64,000 bases of DNA from Jackrogersella multiformis. Taxonomy: Eukaryota; Ascomycota; Sordariomycetes; Xylariales; Hypoxylaceae. The translations under genes and the position numbers were made by a program. Below, in pieces: positions 11,056-22,313 of this stretch (the stretch's first letter is position 1; each line of letters starts with the position of its first letter). The stretch spans positions 1,240,001 through 1,304,000 of the forward strand of contig CADCXD010000009.1 of assembly GCA_902806575.1 (NCBI GenBank), in the 5' to 3' direction. A model generated the notes under the pieces. That model saw nothing but the letters and a program-made list of their open reading frames with translations. It did not search any database and was not told the origin of the DNA.

Positions 11056-12436
11056 TCATGGGATTCCTCGGACAACTCTAGAGTGGCACTTTTTAGATAG
11101 TGATTGGATGCGCATGGCCCATTCAGCCTCACAACATCCGCTTTAGTACATTTGACCATCGGCCACTTTACCCCTTACGCGACCTAACGGCCTTTTTCCA
11201 AGGCATTACGGGTGACAAGCATTTCCGTGTTGACAGATTAGAGCATTGGGTGGCGCATATGGATTTCCTCACGAGATCATGGTTATGAGGCGTCAGTCAT
11301 ATTCGAGTAGGGAAGCATTTGTAATGTTATTGGATTCCAGGCTGCCCGGTCAGCTTGAATTGATGAACTAGACGATCATAGATTGCAGGCTGCGAGAGCG
11401 TCCAACTACAATGGTTCATGATGAGAGGATACATAAATGTTAAGAGTGTTTTTATTCGCTTGAGATTGTGTTTTGGTGCCGTTAGTCCCGTCTGCTCGGC
11501 CAAGTCACAAGTCCGATCGAGCTGGTCATGCATCGGACCGCGCTATATCAAGGGGCGTGCTATGATAATATATATGTATAAAGACAGGCAAGCTAAACCT
11601 CGTCCTAAATAATATAATTGAAATCCATATCAATGCAGTACATATCAGACATACATGTCAGAAAAACGAGGAGTTGTAATTAGGTGTGGTAGACGGTAAA
11701 TCATCCCAAACTTTGTAGGATCGACGGGAGAGTGCGTAGAGAATAGCAGAATACGTGGATTGAAGAACGATAATCTCATATTTTGGACGTAGAACTTGGT
11801 CTCGGATGACCCCTAAATTAAATTTTGGGTGTCTCAGTCGCCCTTTACTCTTACCATACCCTTTGAAACTGTTATCCCGTGGACATGACTACTAGACAGA
11901 CGAGATCCTAGAAGGGAGTTGGTGGATAGAGGTTAGCAGGATGCAAGCAAGCATGAAGAGTCGAATAGGGGGCAAAAAAAAAAAAAGGCACGTAAATGAA
12001 AACCCTTTCTTCGAACTACATTTCAGACAGGGCTAGGACCCAAATGATCGTCACATGCCGTCTTGGAGCCGGAGATATGGGTGCAATATGGTATCATTCT
12101 GAACAAGTTGCCTATCCCCCAATTCACCTCCTCGTTTTTGCTGCCTGCCCACGTCCCTGGTTTTGCGCCGGTGCCCGATAATAAAAGATAAAAATCCTCC
12201 CAACTCGGATGTTCTAACACTGCAGCCCTCTCTCTCTCTCTCTAAAGTCACCGTCTAGAAGCAGGTACGGTTTATGCGAAGCAAGACTGAAGCGCTTGCT
12301 ATTTCATATTAATAGTAGGATGTCGACGCTGGGCAACAACAATACAAGAGAAGACGGTGAAGAAAAAAAAAGAGAATAGGCGAGTAGCCACCACCCTTAG
12401 AGTTCATCGACTCAGGACATGTTGCGCCGGGAGCAG
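11056..12436. other. intergenic between convergent genes
   Basis: This separates the 3' ends of the TRP-like gene (+) and the SSK1 gene (-). I see no gene. It has a poly-A run at 11976-11987 and a CT run at 12229-12242; the rest is 3' UTR-like sequence without conserved frames. Confidence 0.6.
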
Positions 12437-15083
12437 TTAAGCAGCAGCTGTCATAGACAGTCGGTTCTTCTTGGGCATTTTGGACCCCTTGGCCGGCGCG
12501 GCTTTCTTGGAATCGTTTTGCTCGACTTTTTGCGAGAAATCCTTCCATTTCCTCCATCCGTCAAAGTCGATCAAGGCTTGCATGCAGCCCCATTCCATAA
12601 CCTTCCGCTCTAGCCAGACGAAGTTAACAGGCTACGTGCCCCCATATTAGCAAAGTCTAGGGATAAACCACGTGGCTAAAAATCATACCTTGGTAAGGAA
12701 ATCATTGCAACCAGCTGCCAGGGCCTCGTGCCTGTCGCTTTGTAGCGAACTTGCCGTCAGGGCGACAATGATGACCGGGCTCTTGAACATTTCCGTGTTG
12801 ACAAGCTTGTCCTCCTCGGCGGGTTCTGCTTTGACTTCGTCGGGGGGGCTGCTGGCAGACGAAGAGAAGACGCCGATGGAATTGACCTTCTCTATCCTCC
12901 TAATCTCGCGGGTGGCTTCGAGGCCACTCATGACGGGTAGTTGGATATCCATCAAAACCAGATGAAACCCTCCTGCGCGCCACTTGTTTACGGCTTCCCT
13001 GCCGTTCATGGCCGTCTGCCACCGGACTTTTAATCTCTTGACGAAGGCTTCCAAGAGCTTAAGGTTGATAATGTTGTCCTCGACAATCAGAACGTTGATG
13101 GGCGGGACGCCGCCGTTCAGCATGCCCGGCGGCAACGACGGGTGCTCGATGACCTTCTTGGTCTTCTTCGGGCGGTTGACGGGTCGGGGCGAAGACACGC
13201 GGGGAGGGGGGGTAGCGGTGCGTTCGGGGACGGGAGGAGTCGAGATGGAGGGGGCGGGAGGCGGATGGTTGGAGTGATCTGAAGATGCACCTGAATGAGT
13301 CCTTGAACGCGCTTGTCTTGGGTAGTTGTGCATACTGGTGGGAGGCGCAGTGGGTTGCGAAGCATGGCCGTTGGCAATGGTAGAAACCGGAGAGGCAGTA
13401 TGCATCCTCTGGATCTTGGGCCTTGATCCAAGCCGTCTCGTGCCGCCGGGGGATGGTAAGGGGGGTAGCTGGCCTCCGCCGAGGATGGCTAGAGAGGGAG
13501 GGAGATGGAGCTGGTGGGTGACGGCTGCCGAGGAGACGCTGGCATGTTGGGAAGCGGGCGGATATGGTGGGAAGTAATCGGTGCCTGACTCATGAGGTCG
13601 GTCTTCGCTGTAATACTTGGGGTTTGGAGAGGCCTTGGGAGTTCGACGGCTGGGTATGTCAATCAACAAGGCATCATCGACGGACTGGCCACCGGGGTAA
13701 TAAGCATCGAGAGTCCTACCCATGGGTTCGTCCGGTTGCAAGGGTCTGGAGGTCTGCTGTTCTCTATCGCATATGCGAAGGGTTAAGTCTGGAGCATCGA
13801 ATTGGCGCCCGAGGGAATTTGCATATTTCCTCAGAATCAATTCGCGGACATCGTCGACTAAATCTTCCTCGTTTATGGTGATCAAGGTGGGGGAAGCCAA
13901 GGGTCTTTTGACCCAGACCTTTCTCGTAACCATATTTCCACTTATAGGTAGGAGTTGATCTGGTTCAGAAGAGCCTATCTCGTTGGCATAGCCCGTGTTG
14001 AGGAGGGTTTTGATCAAGGTGGTTTGGCGGTTCGGAAGGATGCTCTGTCGTCTCGGTGGGGCCAATGGTCGGGAGAGGGATGATGACGATGGCGACAGTA
14101 CGCGGCAGGGGGATGTGGGTCGGCGTTCGTTATGGCTTTCGCTGTCGTTATCGTTGTTGTTATCGTTGTCGTTGTCGTTGTCGTCGCGATGATGATAATA
14201 ATGATGATGGTCGATGGCGGGCGGTTTTAGCTGTAGGACGGAGCTGGCAGGGCGATGCTCGTGAATTCTTGGAAGTGGTGTGTTTGGATTTGCGTTTACG
14301 TTTGCGTTTGCGTTTGATTTCCACCAGATCCAGATCGGGGTTTGAAGTGGGAGTTGTGATGGCGGGCACGGTAGTTGAATTAATTGCAGAAATACGTAGA
14401 TCCTTTCCCAACTTGGATTTATTAGGAGCAGGAGTAGCGGGAGGAGCAGTAGGGGCCGTAGTAGGAGCAGTAGGGGCGGTAGGAGATCGGGTCGAGTTGC
14501 TCACATCCACAGTACCGTGAATAATGCTGTCAGTAGTAGCAGTGGTAGTGGTGGTGGTAGTGGTAGTAGTAGTAGATAGCCGATCAAGCTGATCTACCTG
14601 GTCTAGATGGCTTAGCTGACTTAGCTGGTTTAGCTTCTCTAGATTGTGTAGTTGTTGCTTTAGCTCCGGTGGGACCGCCTCAGCTTGATCTTTTTGATCT
14701 TTTTGATCTCCGTGATCGTCTTGATCGTCTTGATCCATTTGATCTTTTCGACCTCCTCCTCCTCCTCCTCCGTCTTCTCCATTCTTACTCGCATCTACTG
14801 CAACAACAACGACGACGCCACCATTCCTCGGTGGGTCGTCGCAGGAAGAATGAGCAGAGCCATGGCCTAGACCGTCTTTGGCGCTGAGACCCCTATCGCT
14901 ATTCTCCTTCTCGTCGCCAGCACCGGTACTTAACGATGCCGCGTAGCCGGTAGTAGAGGCGTCGGTGTGGATGCTACTAGAAGCCCCATCGCGGCCAAAG
15001 CTCTGCTTGCTTGAACTTATCGAGGGAACACCGCTGTGTCTTCGCAGAAGTTTGGCCTTGATGCGGGCTTTGAGATCGCCCAT
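12437..15083 (-). CDS. ssk1: SSK1-type response regulator of the HOG stress pathway, apparent +1 frameshift
   Basis: Ssk1 receives phosphate from the Sln1/Ypd1 phosphorelay and, when unphosphorylated, activates the Ssk2-type MAPKKK. It starts MGDLKARIKAKLLRRHS, typical for Ssk1. A long disordered part follows, then PLAPPRRQS, and a C-terminal receiver domain: NVLIVEDN, phospho-acceptor Asp in LVLMDIQLPVMSG, and the family's SIGVFSS insert before PVIIVALTAS. The last exon (12437-12631) encodes WLERKVMEWGCMQALIDFDG and follows an intron at 12632-12688 (donor GTATGA, branch TGCTAAT). The N-terminal frame and the conserved frame (TPLPRIHEHRPASS onward) differ by one base. The switch lies near 14285-14317, in a CGTTTG hexamer repeat, and no plausible intron of the right length fits. 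With one base skipped the product is 862 residues. Confidence 0.9.
14285..14317 (-). other. ssk1: putative frameshift site in ssk1 hexamer repeat
   Basis: On the minus strand (AAACGC)n encodes a KRKRKRKRK run in the upstream frame. The conserved downstream segment is one base out of phase. Candidate donors and acceptors around it give lengths of 32, 41, 57, 66 or 128 nt, none of which leaves remainder 1 on division by 3. A one-base indel in the repeat, real or from sequencing, is the simplest reading. Confidence 0.6.
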
Positions 15084-15189
15084 CTAGTCCGCCGCTACGG
15101 AGATTCATAAGGGGAAGGATCGGAATCCAAACCCGCTACTTGCTACTTTCCTGACGCAACCAATGTTGAGATGCACGGGTCGATGCCGA

Positions 15190-15490
15190 AATTGTGAGAT
15201 GAATATGAGATGAATAGGATATGAATTAGGATATGAATTAGGATATGAATAAGGGGATAGAGGAGGTGGAGGTTTATTTCGAGTCGAGTCGAGTCGAGCC
15301 GAGCCGAGCCGACTAGATTTTCATAAGTGAAAGACGAAAGATCAAGATGATACTAAAGGGAGTACCTAGATAAAAAAATAAATAAAAAAATAAAAAAAGA
15401 CAGAGGCCGAACCAGGTGTCGAAAGTGGTCGTCGAAAGTGGTCGTCGAAAGTGGTCGTCGAATTACGAATTGCGAATTGCGAATTGCGCT
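15190..15490. repeat. four adjacent short tandem repeats
   Basis: In order: a 12-bp unit (AGGATATGAATT-like, 15196-15251), a 5-bp unit (GTCGA then GCCGA, 15284-15310), a 13-bp unit (GTCGAAAGTGGTC x3, 15418-15460), and a 7-bp unit (AATTGCG x3-4, 15461-15488). An A/T-rich AAATAAA tract lies between the second and third. Confidence 0.9.
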
Positions 15491-15584
15491 CGTTTACATT
15501 GCCACGGCCGCATGAAGAGCCAATATTATAATTTATATTTTATTTAATATAATTTATATTTATATGCGTGCGTACCGGGTAGAG

Positions 15585-16560
15585 CTACGTAGGTAGGTAT
15601 ATATCAGATATACCGTTCCTCCCTCCCTACCTACCTACCTACCTACCTACCTACCTGCCTAGACTTAGATATGGTAGTACCTACCTGCTTCCCACCAGTA
15701 GCGAGAGTGAAGCTCGAGGGCGAGCCCGACAACTACCTAGGTAACTTTTATCCTAGGTATCTTACCTACTCCTTCCTTCCTACCTACCCCTACCTAATGT
15801 ACCTACCTATGTAGGTACCTAGCCTGCATACATACGTAGGTACTTACCTATGTAGTACCTAGGTACCGTATCGTACTGTCGTCTTAGAGGCCCGAGGAAA
15901 CTAAGGCAGTTACCTACCTCCTACATCTTACCTACCTATCTACCTACTTATCTCCTTACCTAGGTAGGTAGGAGGCATTTACCCGTTTCGCAGTGGGTGT
16001 GAATGGATCTTCTTAATCTCCAGCTTTGGGATTCAAGTGCTACTTTGTTAGTTAGTATGGGAGCTCCCGTGCATGAGGATCGCGATCATGGATCATGGAT
16101 GGATGAGCCGAGCAGGGATTCCCGCATCCTCGTTTCTACTAATAGGTACTACTACCGGTATGTACGCGTTTCAATCAAAATGGATCTCAGTCAGATTTCT
16201 AATTGGTATTAGGTACCTACACTAGGTAGGTAGTGTGCTGTATTGACGAATGTAGTTGGGTGCGTCCGAGTTTTACCTACATCCATAGTAAAATTACTGG
16301 CAGTTCCAGTAAACTACCTACCTACCTAGGTAGGTAGGTAGGTAGGTACACACGTAAGCAGCCTGCAGTGACTTGGGTATTATTACATGTGCAGACAGAC
16401 TATTAACGTTACTACTACGTACCTATATGTACCTAGGTATGTAAACCTACCTAGGTACCTAGGTACCTGGTATTACTAAGGATTAGCTACCGTGGTACCT
16501 TATGTAGGTCTCAAGAGGTAAGGTAGGTACCTAGGCAGGTACCTAGGTAGGTACGTGGAC
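15585..16560. repeat. dense TACCTAGGTA palindrome field
   Basis: Dozens of copies of the 10-mer and its variants sit within about 1 kb. Forms include single TACCTAGGTA, chained TACCTAGGTACCTAGGTA, and nested TACCTACCTAGGTAGGTA with up to five GGTA steps on one side (16315-16349). The unit behaves as TA + CCTAGG + TA rather than as a simple microsatellite. Confidence 0.85.
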
Positions 16561-16737
16561 CAATGGAATCGCACTAGTCTAGCTCGGGTCTAGAACCTGT
16601 ATAGAATTTTTCCGGATCCGATATCCAATTTTCCCACTAGTTTTTTTTTTCTCCTTCTTCTTCCTTTTAATCCCACATTAGATTATTATTAAAGCTTCAT
16701 CTTCCCCCTCCGACTCGAGGCGTCTTATGCCGCTGCT

Positions 16738-17962
16738 ATGCCACCACGAATGCCAATTCCCTCAAAGGCATCGTCCGCCTTGAAGAACACCCATATACGG
16801 CTCTCTCGGCCATGTTCACTACCATGTATACGATCATGTCCACAGAGCAAAGCGAGCTTCTCGACAACCCCGAGTCGACCTCGCTTTACTAAGACACGTC
16901 GCCAATTCAGAATATGGATCAACGGGCCCGGATCTATTTACCGTACACATGAGCCCGGGGTTACCAATTATCTCCGATCGTTTGGGGATAGCCCCCAAGA
17001 ACCGTTCCCGCTCAATCCCATGTTCAGGAGTGACCCCGTCCTAAGTAATAGGGCGAGGGATTTGATCTGGGAGAAGATAATGGTAAATGGCGAGACAATC
17101 AAAGCCGTATCTGCCGAGCTAGGCATCGACATCAGGAGAGTAGCAGCTGTTGTGAGGTTGAAGGAGGTCGAAAAGGACTGGATAGCCAAGGTGAGTTATC
17201 TAAGTCGCACTTTTCTTATACAAACCAACCCTACGCCTACACGTACGCCTACGCCGCGCTTTATATGATGATTATCAACATACCCAATTCGATAAGTCTT
17301 TAAGACATCCACATGGTTACAAACTTTGTTGCGAGCCTCTCTGATCTTAGCGCTCTCCATAACCTTGAAACTCTTCCATTCTTTTCATGGAAGCATTTGC
17401 TAACATGTCTCCATCTCAGGGGCTGAAGCTGGCAGCGCCATATTCTAGGGCTGTACTGTCCATGCTACCCACTCGCGCCGTTAGGCTTAACCGCCAAAAT
17501 CGACCATTAGAGCCCATCAATGAGCTACATATACACCCACACACAATGAAGCAAATCTTCTGGCCCACATCTGAGTCACGGCATTTTACCCGTGCCGATG
17601 CCGCCAAGGCATTCCACCCCAAGCTGCTCTCTGCAGACGAGAGGGTCCCGCACCCGGAATTAATACAGATGGAGAAGGAGGTTTTGCAGGGTCGGCCGGA
17701 ATGGGACGCTTCTGAGAGGTTCAAGCATGCTGTGATGGAGTCGGAAAGAAAGGCGGCCGACAAAGAACTTGCAAAAATGACCATGGAAGAGAAATACACT
17801 ACTCGAGTACACACGAAGCGTTTCGAATATCGCTTCAAGCAAATCAACTCGGAGAATGTCGGCCTCAAGGGCAGGGCTCGGTCCGCTGTTGGGTGGAGAT
17901 ATGGTGCGCCGCACTACGACCGGTCCAAGGGTCAAGTCAAGATTCCCACATCAGTACCTTGA
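16738..17962 (+). CDS. bot1: mitochondrial small-subunit ribosomal protein, Bot1 family (mS45-type)
   Basis: This is a component of the mitochondrial ribosome small subunit (Pfam Bot1p, named eukaryotic mitochondrial regulator protein). The first ~45 residues are basic, Ser/Arg-rich and lack acids, as in a mitochondrial targeting peptide. Family segments follow: WINGPGSIYRTHEPGVTNYL, PFPLNPMFRSDPVLS, VNGETIKAVSAELGIDIRRV, AAVVRLKEVEKDW. After the intron come PYSRAVLSMLPT, EPINELHIHP, QIFWPTSESRHFTRADAAKAF and the ending GWRYGAPHYDRSKGQVKIPT. The intron is 17191-17419 (229 nt, donor GTGAGT, branch TGCTAACA, acceptor CAG), phase 0. The product is 331 residues. The exact ribosomal protein number is from memory; the family is clear. 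It converges on the phosphatase gene with 188 bp between stops. Confidence 0.9.
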
Positions 17963-18150
17963 TACTAGGCAAGTCGATTATGTGCGAATGTCTGTACGAA
18001 AACTGTGCGAATATATCAAGAGAAGTATAGGGCGGATAACCCTTTCGAGATCTCCCAACTGTTGTCCATCCGTCTATATACAGTGGGCCAGGAAAAGCAG
18101 CCGGCTTGTTCATGTACACATATCACTAAATATTTGCATATACCCAACGG

Positions 18151-19686
18151 TTATAACAATAGCTTGGCATGGTTCTGCCATGGAACCACTCCCTTCTCGT
18201 CCACGTCAACGACGAGGTTATTTCGCAGCTGCTTAATGCCATCGAGTGAGAGTAGCCCCAGATCAGCGACGCATTTTTCAACAGATCCGTATGTCTCGCG
18301 GATGTTGGCTAGTGTGCCCAACATAGCCTGCTTCCTACAATATCGCAAGTCAGCCTTTCAATATGCAAGCCTACCACGACAAACGAAGATTAAAGCAAGA
18401 GGTAAACCGCGAACGGCGGATCGACGAAAAGGGGGCAGTATAAGGACAAGGAGGAAGTGATTAGTCGAATATATGAAACATGAGCAAATGGCATACTGAG
18501 ACAAAATCATCCTTTTGGCGGACGCCGGGTCGTCCCGCATCGATGGGTTGCTCGTCAGGTGCGCGAGAAGCTCGGCGTGGCGCTCCTTCAGCCCCAAATC
18601 TGTCAAGCTGTACTCGTGTGCGACGATCTCGTCGTCCACGCCGCACAGGCTCAGGATCAGCCCGCAGATCACTCCGGTTCGATCCTTACCTGCAGTGCAA
18701 TGAATAAGGCAGGGAGCCGGCGGCGCGGGCGAAGGTGAGGCGAGATGCTCCAGTATCGTCTTGAAGGGCTGGTAGCTGTTGGTCGGAGAGGCCGCCGCGG
18801 CGAGGATGTCACTGTACGCTGCCACGAACCCCTAGTCGAGGACAAGTTATTAGCATCAGGTACTTAGGCTAGGTGGATGCGTGGGTTGAGCTGTCAGCCC
18901 CTTGGGGTGGGTGAGCTGCAACTAGCTGGAGGTGACGTGCGAGCGCGCGAGGCATCCTGGTCTGTATTGAGTCGAGTATCAAGCTGGCGGTAAATGGAAT
19001 GCAACGAACAAGACGAGCGAGCGTAGCAACCCAATAACGGACCCCATCTATCACCGCTCTTTAGCGGTTTAGCCTTGGCTTCAAACAAGGCTAGGCCGCG
19101 GCCCCCAAATGCAACATCACCGTCCCAAGCCTCAATCCCCAAACCACCCGCTTGCCCGAAACTAGTTCGCGGGCCGAACCAGAGAGAGGAGGTCGAAGTA
19201 GTTCCTTCGCTCTTAGAAGCGCGTCTGTGCTTCTCCCGCCGTTCTTTAATGTGTAACGCCTGTAGATGTGACACGTACCTGTGCATTCTCAGAGCCGTAA
19301 TTCTTGTATCTCAACGCCAGTGACGCAGGCGAGTAGTCCTGGTCGAGAAAGACGGGGATGAACTCGCGGCTCGCGCCCTCCCACTCCCTGACCTCCCACC
19401 CGTCACCCTTGTTGTCGCCGCTCAGCCCGTGCTTGATCTCGAGAGCCGAGCGCAGGTCATACACCTTCCCGATGCCCAAGCCCTGCAGCTGCGACACGCC
19501 ATCGTCGGTGACCTTGGACGGCTCCGAGGAGCGGTAGACCAGACCGCGGCGGACGACCTTTGTCTTTCCACCAGCATCCTGAGGCAGAGCAGATTCTGAG
19601 CTGCCGACGGGGTAGCCTCCGATATCGCGGAAATTCGGCAAACCCGGAATAGCTTGAAAAGGAGGGCTGGGAAGTTCTGCCGCCAT
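18151..19686 (-). CDS. HCx5R (tyrosine/serine) protein phosphatase, Y_phosphatase3 family
   Basis: A cytosolic-type dual-specificity or tyrosine phosphatase of 308 residues. The N-terminal LPNFRDIGGY motif and the VYDLRS segment lead to the catalytic loop HCTAGKDRTG (Cys about residue 181), then a helical C-terminus ending in the family's YGSVEKCVADLGL...IKQLRNNL. Exons are 19279-19686, 18497-18831 and 18151-18334. Intron 1 is 447 nt (18832-19278, donor GTACGT, branch GCTAATAAC, acceptor CTAG). Intron 2 is 162 nt (18335-18496, donor GTATGC, branch CTGAC, acceptor TAG). All phases agree. I chose ATG 19686 (MAAELPSPPF) because the upstream in-frame extension runs through a TAG microsatellite. 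Substrate unknown; bacterial and fungal relatives act on phosphotyrosine or phosphoinositides. Confidence 0.9.
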
Positions 19687-19837
19687 TCTAACCTTTTTAT
19701 TTTTATTTTTTATCTTATTTTTAGTTTCCTGACGGTGACCGAGACTAAACTTGGAGATCCTGCTTACTCTCTGCGCAAGGCTGACCTGTGCACCTAGGTG
19801 GTAGGTAGTAGGTAGTAGGTAGTAGGTGGCAGGTGGC

Positions 19838-19877
<40 letters not shown>

Positions 19878-21981
19878 TGTAAAGTAAACTTAGAGTGAGC
19901 ACGTAAGCGTTCGGAGACGGTCCGGAGGAGGAAGCAATGACAAAGCGGCATTTACGGGGGTCTCTGGAGCGACACATGCACCAACAACCAAATAGAAGTG
20001 ACCAATGGGATAATACAGATGCGCCGAACCCAACTTTGATTGGTTGGTAAAAGGGGGGACACGGATACATACATACACTAGGTACATAGATACCTAGATA
20101 CTTGGTCACATTTCACTGCAACATAGTGGCACATCCGACTCAATGTGCTGTCGATGAGTTGTCAATTGTCCCAAGTCTAGTGTAGAAATAAGCTGTCAAT
20201 CTTCGGTGAATGGAAATGTATTCCGATGTATTCAATACCTAGGTACGCAAGATGAGGAGAGGAGAATAAGCCTCCAAGCCCATCTGTAACTATATAGCAG
20301 TGTATACCTTAGGTAAGCCTAGATACCTAGGCAGGGTGTATGTAATCATTTTACTTGCATATACTATCTAGCTATTAAGGCATATGTATGTAATACTGTA
20401 TGTAATACTAGGTATGCAGGTAAGATGTACCTAGGCATTATTATGCACCTAGGTACTCATCAAATCATAAAGCCAATCAAAGTGAGTCACGTGCGGGGTT
20501 TTCTGAGACATTTTGTTCATACCGAAATCCATTCTCGTATTTACTTAGGTACCTCCTAAGTTTTTTTTTGTTTTTTGTTTTTTTTTTAATCGGGTCCCTC
20601 CGGACCCCTCCGTACCCCTCCCACAGCAGAGCCTCATGCGGGTCATGTCCCCCCCTTTTCCACGTAACCCCATGTCAAAGTCCGCAGCGATAACCTACCG
20701 GAATATCCAAATTTGTACGTACCTAGGTATCCATAGATATTATTGTTCCAATAGCAACCTTAATTGGGAAAGTAAACAAAGGCAACAATGCTTTCTCAAC
20801 TCTATTAGGCCTAGTGACGTGACAGTAGTACACCTCACGTAACGGCTCGGCTAGCCTTACTTATCTGCAGGTACATATATAGACCTCTAATGGTTGGCTT
20901 ATGATATTCCTGGACCTACTCGAGGTTGACCATGACGGGAAGGGGGAAGGGGGGGCGAAATCTGTATAGTACCTACCGTAACCTCCGCTCCTCTCCTCCA
21001 CCGCTATTTCTACCACGAATTACTCTGGCTGACGAGTCTGCCATAGGTAGGCTCTCCTTCTATTATGAGGCCATGCAGATCATACCTGGGAGGCGCCTGG
21101 TTGCCTATTTCTTAGTGTCGACCGCCTAATCACCTTGGGTTGACTATCGTATCAGCTTCCTCCACTGCCGGCACCGTCGGTTACTACCCCTGGCTGAGTT
21201 CCAATTCGAGGGTTCTTAATTGGTAGCTACCTCACGCCTGTAATTTTCGGTATAGACTTAACAATCCCTGCCCAGGGGAGTGTCAGATAAGGCTGGCTAT
21301 GGAGCCCGATTGTCAGTCTTGCCGGCCAGGAAAGGGGACACTTACCAGATTAAGGTTACAATGTGACTGACAACACTCGCGTTACTCTAAACTGTTCGAG
21401 GCAGCCCTGGGCTTAGCCCCTTCAAAGTGATACACGGCATGGTTAAGGAGTTAGCCCTTGAGGCGCATGCGTGCATATTTACCCGTCGTTAGTTGCGGCC
21501 TCGTCTACCTAGATAGCTTCAGTGATACCCAACGCGAGCTAGGTCGCAGGGACGATGTGATTGACAAAATAGGCCTTGGACAACTGTTTTCGACAACAGC
21601 GGTATAGGCACATTAGCTGCATGTCACTGAATTCGATCGATTTGAAATCATAGTAACCATGAAAATAGTCTATCTGTCCATCAGTCTATATCAAGGAGAT
21701 AAAACGATGATACGTATAACTGAACCAGTGCCGCCCTCGTCTCAAGATCTTTTTTTGGAAAGATTGACTGAAAGAAATCCGTAACCCTGGCGCGAGCCAT
21801 TGTCTATCTTCGAGCTCGTCCACTCCGCAACCATATAAAACTCTTTGAACGCCAAGAGACGGCAAAACTCCCCAACGAGGACACGGAGACGCCGAGTATA
21901 TGCCTCCGGCCTTCAGCCTTCAGCATAGGAAACCCTAGACCAACACTAGAGCTCCTAAACCTCGAGGTCTAGCCTAAGTGT
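19687..21981. other. intergenic, 2.3 kb, no gene seen
   Basis: It starts with the phosphatase leader and a (TAG)n tract, then CCTAGG palindromes (20236-20470, 20540-20560), a poly-T/G tract at 20568-20588 and a CACGTG/CCAAT-bearing stretch near 20472-20500. Short frames at 20636-21129 have no family signal. Nothing else is supported. Confidence 0.6.
19799..19878 (+). repeat. (TAG)n microsatellite with GTAGGTA leader
   Basis: A run of GGTAGTA units passes into about 14 uninterrupted TAG triplets, ending near 19878. It is just upstream of the phosphatase start on the minus strand and makes a false poly-Leu or poly-Thr extension of that frame. Confidence 0.9.
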
Positions 21982-22313
21982 CTATTTTGAGATATAGACC
22001 TCGCAATAATTGTCCCTCGAATGACCACAGTCATTGCATTTGTCGTCGTAGATGTACGACTGATTCATACCCGTACGGCACGAGCACTTCGAAGTTGTTA
22101 ACAACAAACATAAAAAAATAAGACTACAAGGAAACTCACACAATTCCATCTCCAAGACGCATCAGGGCTTTCCAACCCGCGGTGAGCTTCAGTTGACACA
22201 TGGGAGTGCCCTCCATGGTTGGAGCAGGATGTGCCCGTATGGTATGGGTAACCATTGTGCTGGTTTCCTTCCATACCCTCCGAGTAGTTCATTTCGTAGC
22301 TGTGGGACGACAT
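21982..22313 (-). CDS. small Cys-rich zinc-ribbon-like protein (92 aa, spliced)
   Basis: Two exons, 22140-22313 and 21982-22086, joined across a 53-nt intron (22087-22139; donor GTGAGT, branch TTAAC, acceptor AAG). Exon 1 encodes 58 residues from MSSHSYEMNY, rich in G/H/Y/N. Across the junction the sequence reads WRWNC-CSCRTG, then DKCNDCGHSRDNYC, giving C58-x2-C61-x13-C75-x2-C78 plus C86, a likely zinc ribbon. Splicing is needed to see the motif, which argues that it is real. A TATA-like ATTTATATTAG lies about 45 bp upstream of the ATG. Short W-x-C-x2-C...C-x2-C-x-H proteins of this type recur in filamentous ascomycetes and have no known function. No signal peptide, so probably intracellular. 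Confidence 0.65.

Larger units (their letters stand above)
15084..16737. other. divergent promoter region with clustered tandem repeats and CCTAGG palindromes
   Basis: This lies between divergent ssk1 (-) and the mitoribosomal gene (+). The ssk1 side (15190-15490) is a string of unrelated short tandem repeats. Bases 15585-16560 are the densest TACCTAGGTA region in the window, including long nested (CCTA)n(GGTA)m forms near 15623-15655, 15957-15972 and 16315-16349. No gene is supported; the frame at 16003-16212 has no family signal. Confidence 0.75.

Noticed and set aside
14056..14520. 154-codon plus-strand frame rich in Arg/Cys/Gly
   Set aside because: It is antisense to the Ssk1 disordered region and repeats; the minus-strand reading is conserved.
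14285..14520. An intron to explain the ssk1 phase change
   Set aside because: All donor/acceptor pairs tried gave the wrong length modulo three or removed residues that look conserved.
18005..18460. 151-codon plus-strand frame
   Set aside because: It overlaps the 3' exons and intron of the phosphatase on the other strand, whose splice phases and motif are consistent.
18655..18690. tRNA B-box-like GGTTCGATCC
   Set aside because: It lies within the phosphatase coding exon, has no A-box partner and no cloverleaf. No tRNA was found elsewhere either.
19687..20109. N-terminal extension of the phosphatase frame with a hydrophobic poly-Leu run
   Set aside because: The hydrophobic run is the (TAG)n microsatellite read on the minus strand, not a real membrane segment.
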